Part shown: positions 6,243-11,175 of the stretch, one piece after another
How positions within the stretch are numbered: position 1 is the stretch's first letter
How the letters are laid out: each line of letters begins with the position of its first letter
DNA from: CALXXL01 sp964512385
GTDB taxonomy: Bacteria; Verrucomicrobiota; Lentisphaeria; Victivallales; Victivallaceae
DNA length: 11,175 nucleotides
Direction of reading: 5' to 3'
NCBI GenBank assembly: GCA_964512385.1
Contig: CAZEHZ010000074.1
Coordinates: forward strand, 1 to 11,175
The notes under the pieces: model-generated
The model's database searches: none
The model's input: the letters and a program-made list of their open reading frames with translations, nothing else
What the model was told of the DNA's origin: nothing
Made by a program: the position numbers and the translations under genes

Positions 6243-7315
6243 TTTGCTTCTCCTTGGGCATTCCCGTTATAACAGAGTTTAACCACCGCACCGTTACTGT
6301 TGGTGCCTAAACCGTGGGTTGAGATCATTACACATTCGCCGGGTTTTAATTTTTTATGGCCGGAGGTCGGTTCACCTTGCGGAAACTGCGGCCAGTAAGC
6401 TAATTCCAACTCGTTGGTAGTGTGTATTATAACGGCTATGCAAAGTTTAAGCTGTACGTTGTTCATAGCGGCGTCAGACTTAACGGCGGCCAGCAATTTC
6501 TGCCCCATTTCCGTTGCCGTAGTGCAATTTCCGGTTTGGTCAAACAAGGAGCTGATTTGGGCAATCTGCAAACTGGCGGCCACATTCTGAGCCTCGAATC
6601 CGGCCACAAAAACCGCTACCCGGTCGGCCGCAATCCGGTGAAAGTCAAAAAAATCACCAAAACCGGACGGCGGTACAAAACCCTCCAGCTCCAATTCATC
6701 AATTTTCAGCTTATTACCCGGCGGCAAAAGTGAGTCACGAATGTTTCTGGCGATGGCGATCTCTTTATTATAATGCACATTCAACTTACTGGCGGCGGCT
6801 AATTTCTCCATACGGTCATTCAGCTCCACCGTAAGTTCGCTGAAATTATATTCCAGATGGGTAATTTCGTCTTTATCCGGCTGTTCCGGCGGCGGCATAA
6901 TTCTAAACTGCTCTTGTTGCCAGCGATTTATGCGTTCTTTCATCTCCACGAACGGCAGAGAGAATTTTTTGACCAGACGGTTGCCGCCAAGCCATAACAG
7001 GAAAAATCCCACTCCGGTTAAGACGGAATATACTGCTATTGTGCCGAAAAGCAACACATTTTTATCATGATACTCCTGTTCCATAACCTGCGATACCCAA
7101 GCGACATTGCCCGGCGTGTTGCGTTGATTGCGCATGAACGAGGCGAAATCACACATAACTAAATCGGCGATGGCGGTGTCAAAACTAACCGACTGATGAT
7201 ACAAAAGTACAATCGCCACGAGTTCCCCCAGCAATAATATCGCCAATAATACGGCGGCGGGATAAACTCCGCTGAAGAATAAAATGCGCCGAATGGAGTT
7301 TTCTGACTTACTCAT
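6239..7315 (-). CDS. membrane-anchored SpoIIE-type pseudophosphatase
   Basis: The 358-residue protein shares the plan of its downstream neighbour but in reduced form. It has TM helices at about 11-38 and 88-111 with a short outer loop, then a HAMP-like/coiled linker (about 112-180) and a domain that aligns with the PP2C core from EIAIARNIRDSLLPPG (185-200). The first metal-site Asp survives (D221 in GFGDFFDF). The second is gone: the GDVSGKG position reads VAGFEAQ, with Ala238 where Asp is needed. TDG has become THG (His334), and the protein ends before the DD motif. Two or more metal ligands are therefore missing, and catalysis is unlikely. The reading frame is intact with a strong GGGAGG RBS, so this is a functional pseudoenzyme candidate and not a decayed gene. 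It overlaps both recD2 and the active phosphatase by 4 bp. A regulatory partner role for the active enzyme is inferred. Confidence 0.78.
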   Translation of the reverse strand: MSKSENSIRRILFFSGVYPAAVLLAILLLGELVAIVLLYHQSVSFDTAIADLVMCDFASFMRNQRNTPGNVAWVSQVMEQEYHDKNVLLFGTIAVYSVLTGVGFFLLWLGGNRLVKKFSLPFVEMKERINRWQQEQFRIMPPPEQPDKDEITHLEYNFSELTVELNDRMEKLAAASKLNVHYNKEIAIARNIRDSLLPPGNKLKIDELELEGFVPPSGFGDFFDFHRIAADRVAVFVAGFEAQNVAASLQIAQISSLFDQTGNCTTATEMGQKLLAAVKSDAAMNNVQLKLCIAVIIHTTNELELAYWPQFPQGEPTSGHKKLKPGECVMISTHGLGTNSNGAVVKLCYNGNAQGEAK

Positions 7316-8680
7316 TTATCATCCTCCCACACTTGCTTTATAATCTGTTTTAAGTTACCGTATCTTGGCGCCATGCTGACGTTATTAACCGCCATGCTCA
7401 CGGCTTTTTCATCGCCCACTAAAACCAGCAGTTTTCTGGCTCTGGTCATGGCGGTATACAATAAATTGCGCTGTAACATCATAAAATGCCGTGTAAACAA
7501 CGTTACAATTACCGCCGGAAATTCGCACCCCTGCGACTTATGAATGGTAACTGCATACGCTAAACTAAGCTCATCGGATTCATCAAAGTTATAATCAATG
7601 GGGGCGGTGGTCATACCGTCAAAAGACACGGTAAACATTTTTTTGCGCTCATCCACCTTTACAATGCGGCCTAAATCGCCGTTAAAAACCCCTTTATCAT
7701 AATTGTTGGCGGTTTGCATAACCCGGTCATGCAATTTAAATTTACTTTTGCCGATAAAATTATCCGCTTCATCGCCGCCATTCAATAAGCTCTGCAGTAA
7801 CTCGTTTAACGCTCCGGTGCCGCAAGTACCCCGATTCATGGGGGTAAGCAACTGAATATCCGTGGCTGGATTCAACTTAAACCGCTCCGGAATGCGTTCG
7901 GTAACCATTTTTTCAATAATGTTTCTGGCGTGTTCCGGGTCATCACATTTTATCCAGTAATAGTCGCCAAGCTGTTCCGGCAGGGGTTGCAAAGCCGGCA
8001 GTTTTCCGGCATTCACCAAGTGAGCATTTTGGATGATAAAACTTTCCGCACTCTGCCGGAATACCTGCGTAAGATGAGTTACGGCAAACTTGCCGCACGC
8101 AATCAAGTCCGCCAGCACCGTGCCGGGGCCGACCGACGGCAACTGATCGGCGTCGCCCACCAGCACCACCGCAGTTCCGGCCTTTACCGACTGAAACAAC
8201 GCCAACGCCAGCGGTAAATCCAGCATGGAAACCTCATCCAAAATGATTAAATCCGCCTCTAACGGATTCACGGCATCGTGTTGAAAATCTCCGGTAGCCG
8301 GGTCAAACATCAGCAGTCGATGAATAGTTTTAGCGGTTAATCCGGCGGCGTCGCTCATGCGTTTGGCGGCTCTGCCGGTGGGGGCGGCCAGAAGAATTTG
8401 CAGTTTTGCCCGTTTTGCCCGGCGTACCAGTTCGCCCAGCACGGTGGTTTTTCCTACACCGGGGCCGCCGGTAATAATACTTATCGGAGTTTTGGCCACC
8501 TGCATAATGGCATTTAACTGTTGTTCATTAAGCGTCAAATCTCCGCCGGGGGCAACTTCGGCAATCGCCTTGGCCGCATAATTTTTTACGGTGCAGATTC
8601 GTTTTAAATGGCGTGGCAGTTCATGTTCAGCCTTAAACAATCGAGCTGGATAAACCAGATCGCCATCGGTCATAATTTGG
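7312..8680 (-). CDS. recD2: RecD2-type 5'-3' helicase, C-terminal two thirds (partial at assembly gap)
   Basis: This part holds the SF1B helicase motor. Positions counted from the internal ATG at 8673 are: Walker A GGPGVGKTT at 69-77, motif II DEVSMLD at 146-152, motif III GDADQLPS at 173-180, VFRQ at 204-207, motif V TIHKSQG at 376-382 and motif VI YTAMTRAR at 406-413. All are intact. The ATG at 8673 is not a real start, because the frame stays open to the gap at 8680 and the N-terminal domains lie across it. RecD2 is a stand-alone helicase, not bound to RecBC, involved in DNA repair and replication-fork maintenance. The stop overlaps the next start by 4 bp (ATGA), suggesting coupled translation with the pseudophosphatase gene. 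Confidence 0.92.
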
Positions 8681-8690
8681 NNNNNNNNNN
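8681..8690. other. assembly gap (10 N) inside recD2
   Basis: Ten N's interrupt recD2. The two halves are in different frames as written, which is expected if the N run is a placeholder of arbitrary length and not a measured one. Joining ...ALKSR to QIMTDGDLVYP needs a true gap of 2, 5, 8... bases, or a one-base overlap of the flanking contigs. With the one-base overlap the joint reads smoothly as a RecD2 segment (usual family pattern aLeeLlaeGkIvrdGd). Confidence 0.95.
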
Positions 8691-9500
8691 GCGTGATTTC
8701 AGTGCCAGTTCCAACGCCGGATACAACAAATCTTCCTTAACCTTTAACATTTGGCAGGCAACGGAAATCAGTTCGTTTTTAGGAAAACAGCTATGCCCCT
8801 GTGCGGTCAACTCATTTAAATTATAAACGATTCCGGCCAGCAACCGGGTGGGTGCATCCGGTGCAATGCCCAGCTCTACGGCAATTTTATCGGCTTTTAA
8901 AAATCCGACTCCGCCGATATCTCCGGCCAGACGATAGGGGTTGGCTTTTACAATCTGAGCGGCGTTGGCGCCATAGCGGTCGATCAGTTTTTTGCAGAAT
9001 TGCGGTGTAAGCCCTAAACTCTGCAAATAGATATACAGTTCCCGATTACCGAAAACCTTTTGCCAGCCCTCTTTAATTTGAGCGGCTTTTTTGGCGCCGA
9101 TTTTTTCAATTTCCCGCAATCGTTCCGGTTTTTCGTCCAGAATCTGAATAGTTTTGTCGCCAAAATAATCCACGATACTCTGCGCCATTTTCGGGCCGAC
9201 ACCGGGAATCATGCCGGAGGCTAAAAATTTAATCAGTCCGGATTTTTCGGTGGGAATGACAAAACGGAATTTTTCCACTTTAAACTGTTTGCCGTACTCA
9301 CGATGTTGCGCCCATACGCCTTCAAGTTCAACCTCCTGCCCGATATTTACCATGGGGAAAATCCCGGTAACGGTGCGGTCGTTGCCCTGTTCATCCGCAA
9401 TTTTGGCAATAGTATAACCACTCTCCGGGTTGTGAAACACAATGCCGATAACGGCGCCGGAGAGTTGGGTAAAAGTGGAATTGTCCGTATTGTATTCCAC
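8691..9500 (-). CDS. recD2: RecD2-type helicase, N-terminal third (partial at assembly gap)
   Basis: Counted from the GTG at 9500, residues 13-83 form the N-terminal OB-like domain (SGAVIGIVFHNPESGYTI). Helix-hairpin-helix motifs follow at about 94-114 (SGMIPGVGPKMAQSIVDYFG), 131-146 (IEKIGAKKAAQIKEGW) and 187-206. This is the standard N-terminal half of RecD2 that sits before the motor. An ATG exists further out at 9554, but it lies inside lysS and its extra residues are not family-like. GTG 9500 is 13 bases after the lysS stop and is preferred, although its RBS is poor. Together the two parts give about 726 residues, the usual RecD2 length, so little sequence is missing in the gap. Confidence 0.88.
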
Positions 9501-9513
9501 CCGTAAACCGATA

Positions 9514-11022
9514 TTACTTGCGGCTGCGCAGCTGCGGGAATAACAAAACGTCACGAATGGAATCCGCCCCGGTCAGCATAACCACCAAACGGTCAATACC
9601 GATTCCCATACCGCCGGCCGGCGGCATACCGTGTTCCAGCGCCACCAAGAAGTCTTCATCCACCTTATCTTCCCAAACATCGTTTTCGGTTTTTGTGCGT
9701 TCAAACTGTTCGGCAAAACGGCGGCGCTGTTCAATCGGGTCATTCAATTCGCTGTATCCCGGCGCCACTTCCTGACCGTTAATTTCCAGCTCAAACACAT
9801 CCACCACGGTCGGATCGTCGGTACAGGCTTTAGCCAGCGGGACCAGTTCGGCCGGCATACGCATAACAAAAGTAGGCTGAATCAAGGTGGATTCAATCAA
9901 CTTTTCATAAATTTCGTTGGTAACTTCAAACTCCGGCATCTGGTCGTTTACATCACAGCCGAGTTCTTTGGCTCTGGCAACTTTGCCCGCAAAATCAAGT
10001 TCAAAATAGTCGTTACCGGCCTTTTCCATCACCAGTTCACGATAGGTAATCCGCCGCCACGGGCGTTCCAAGTTGATTACCTGACCATCGGACTTCTGGA
10101 TTTTTAACGATCCGATTACGGTTTCGGCCAAATGAGTTACCAGCTCTTCCACTAAATCCATCATACTGCGGCAGTCGCCGTAAGCCTGATAAACTTCCAT
10201 CATGGTGAATTCCGGGTTATGACGGCGGTCTACGCCTTCATTACGGAAGTTACGATTCAGTTCAAACACCTTTTCAAACCCGCCCACCAGCAAACGCTTT
10301 AAATACAGTTCCGGCGCAATACGCATGAACATCGGTGAATTGATGGCTTCGTAAAAAGTTTTAAACGGGTTGGCGCTGGCGCCGCCGGCCAACGGCTGAA
10401 GCATCGGAGTTTCCACCTCCATAAAGCCTTTTGACTCCATAAAATTACGGATGCCGCGCAGAATGGCAAAACGTTTTTTGAATACTTCACGGCTTTCCGG
10501 ATTGGTAATCAAGTCCAGATACCGCTGGCGGTAACGCTGTTCAACGTTAGTCAAGCCGTGGTATTTTTCCGGCAATGGGCGGAGCGACTTGCTTAATAAT
10601 GTATAGTGTTTAATCTTAATGGTAAGTTCTCCCATGCGGGTAACAAACAGCACACCTTCTATCCCCACGATATCCCCGATATCAATCAGTTTTTTCAGGG
10701 TGTTGAATGCTTCTTCACCTAAATCATTTTTGCCGGCGTATAATTGAATCCGGCCGGTGGAGTCCTGCAAGTCGGCAAAAATAGATTTGCCCATTAAACG
10801 CATGGCGGTCAATCGACCGGCTACAATAGTGTGTTGCTCTTCGGTTTCCGGTGCATCGGTCCGGAAGTTGTTGCGGGCGTCGGCAATGCTGGTACGATCG
10901 TCAAAACGCTGGCCGTAGGGATTTATACCATTTGTCAACAATTCCTGAACCTTGGCTACACGTTGAGCAAAGATCTGATCTTCGTTGATTTCCGGAACAT
11001 TGTTTTCGATTTCTTGACTCAT
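9514..11022 (-). CDS. lysS: lysyl-tRNA synthetase, class II
   Basis: LysRS charges tRNA-Lys with lysine in the cytoplasm. The 502-residue protein is of normal length for the class II enzyme. It has an N-terminal OB-fold anticodon-binding domain (about 64-145), motif 1 around ERYRQRYLDL (161-170), motif 2 FRNEGVDRRHNPEFTMMEVY (259-278) and motif 3 GGMGIGIDRL (470-479). YSELNDP (423-429) is also diagnostic. The usual DYP-type segment before SPLAK reads RMPAELVPLAK, and the usual ANAYSELNDP reads APGYSELNDP, so this is a divergent lineage. The ATG at 11022 has GGAG 10 bases upstream. It is the first gene of the block and probably sets transcription for the genes behind it. Confidence 0.97.
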   Translation of the reverse strand: MSQEIENNVPEINEDQIFAQRVAKVQELLTNGINPYGQRFDDRTSIADARNNFRTDAPETEEQHTIVAGRLTAMRLMGKSIFADLQDSTGRIQLYAGKNDLGEEAFNTLKKLIDIGDIVGIEGVLFVTRMGELTIKIKHYTLLSKSLRPLPEKYHGLTNVEQRYRQRYLDLITNPESREVFKKRFAILRGIRNFMESKGFMEVETPMLQPLAGGASANPFKTFYEAINSPMFMRIAPELYLKRLLVGGFEKVFELNRNFRNEGVDRRHNPEFTMMEVYQAYGDCRSMMDLVEELVTHLAETVIGSLKIQKSDGQVINLERPWRRITYRELVMEKAGNDYFELDFAGKVARAKELGCDVNDQMPEFEVTNEIYEKLIESTLIQPTFVMRMPAELVPLAKACTDDPTVVDVFELEINGQEVAPGYSELNDPIEQRRRFAEQFERTKTENDVWEDKVDEDFLVALEHGMPPAGGMGIGIDRLVVMLTGADSIRDVLLFPQLRSRK

Positions 11023-11032
11023 TGGTTTTTAT

Positions 11033-11109
11033 CTCCATATCTATCGTTGAATTTCTTTACCATATAAAAATCATAAAATATAATTTATCACATTTTTTCA
11101 ATCTTGCAA
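11033..11109 (-). promoter_or_regulatory. candidate promoter and RBS of lysS
   Basis: The 153 bases right of lysS hold no convincing gene and are AT-rich. On the minus strand TTGCAA (11109-11104) and TAAATT (11087-11082) are 16 bases apart, each with four of six consensus bases. The leader would be about 50 bases and ends in the Shine-Dalgarno GGAG (11036-11033). A 7-bp inverted repeat, TGCAACA (11105-11111) and TGTTGCA (11156-11162), overlaps the -35 box and might be an operator. No riboswitch or T-box structure is evident in so short a leader. Confidence 0.4.
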
Positions 11110-11175
11110 CACGAATATATTAAAGAAAGCCGTTTTATCTGATATTCTAGTAGCCTGTTGCATATTGTGAGTAAC

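Noticed and set aside
8608..8826. Plus-strand frame crossing the N gap
   Set aside because: It contains the N's and is antisense to clear RecD2 sequence.
9631..10107. Plus-strand open frame of 158 codons
   Set aside because: It lies entirely inside lysS, whose conserved motifs fix the coding strand.
11096..11163. Minus-strand ORF of 21 codons upstream of lysS
   Set aside because: No RBS, and it overlaps the candidate lysS promoter.

Overview
The window reads like chromosomal DNA of an uncultured Gram-negative-type bacterium of moderate GC. The gene set is housekeeping. Shine-Dalgarno sites are clear at lysS, at both phosphatase-family genes and at rimO, one predicted protein is exported, and 10 N's mark a scaffold join, which suggests a draft or metagenome assembly. 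A member of the PVC group (Lentisphaerota/Verrucomicrobiota-like) would fit the tandem SpoIIE-type phosphatases and the LysRS variant. That is an impression from protein character, not a proof.

Right and centre (about 11100 down to 995): eight genes lie head-to-tail on the minus strand with little or no space between them. In transcription order they are lysS (lysyl-tRNA synthetase), recD2 (5'-3' helicase, split by the N gap), a membrane-anchored degenerate SpoIIE-type phosphatase, an apparently active SpoIIE-type phosphatase, an exported TPR-like protein, an inositol-phosphatase/CysQ-family enzyme, rimO and pgsA. Both junctions between recD2, the degenerate phosphatase and the active phosphatase are 4-bp ATGA overlaps, which suggests translational coupling. 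A candidate internal promoter lies just before the TPR gene. Translation (LysRS, RimO, tRNA-Ser), phospholipid synthesis (PgsA), DNA repair (RecD2) and signalling thus share one transcriptional block.

943 down to 743: a tRNA-Ser(GGA) gene with encoded CCA, its own promoter and a clear intrinsic terminator closes the block.

Left end (742 down to 1): this part differs in character. It is A-rich, gene-poor and purine-biased on the plus strand. It holds a short helix-turn-helix protein of the excisionase/MerR-like type (348-76), and directly upstream of it an array of 11-bp phased direct repeats (about 387-507). On the plus strand there is a possible mini-gene for a 24-residue hydrophobic peptide with promoter and Shine-Dalgarno site. 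The start of another minus-strand gene runs off the left edge. Repeat array, small HTH gene, then a downstream gene, lying on the 3' side of a tRNA gene, could be the edge of an integrated element or a small DNA-binding/segregation cassette. This is the least conventional part of the window.
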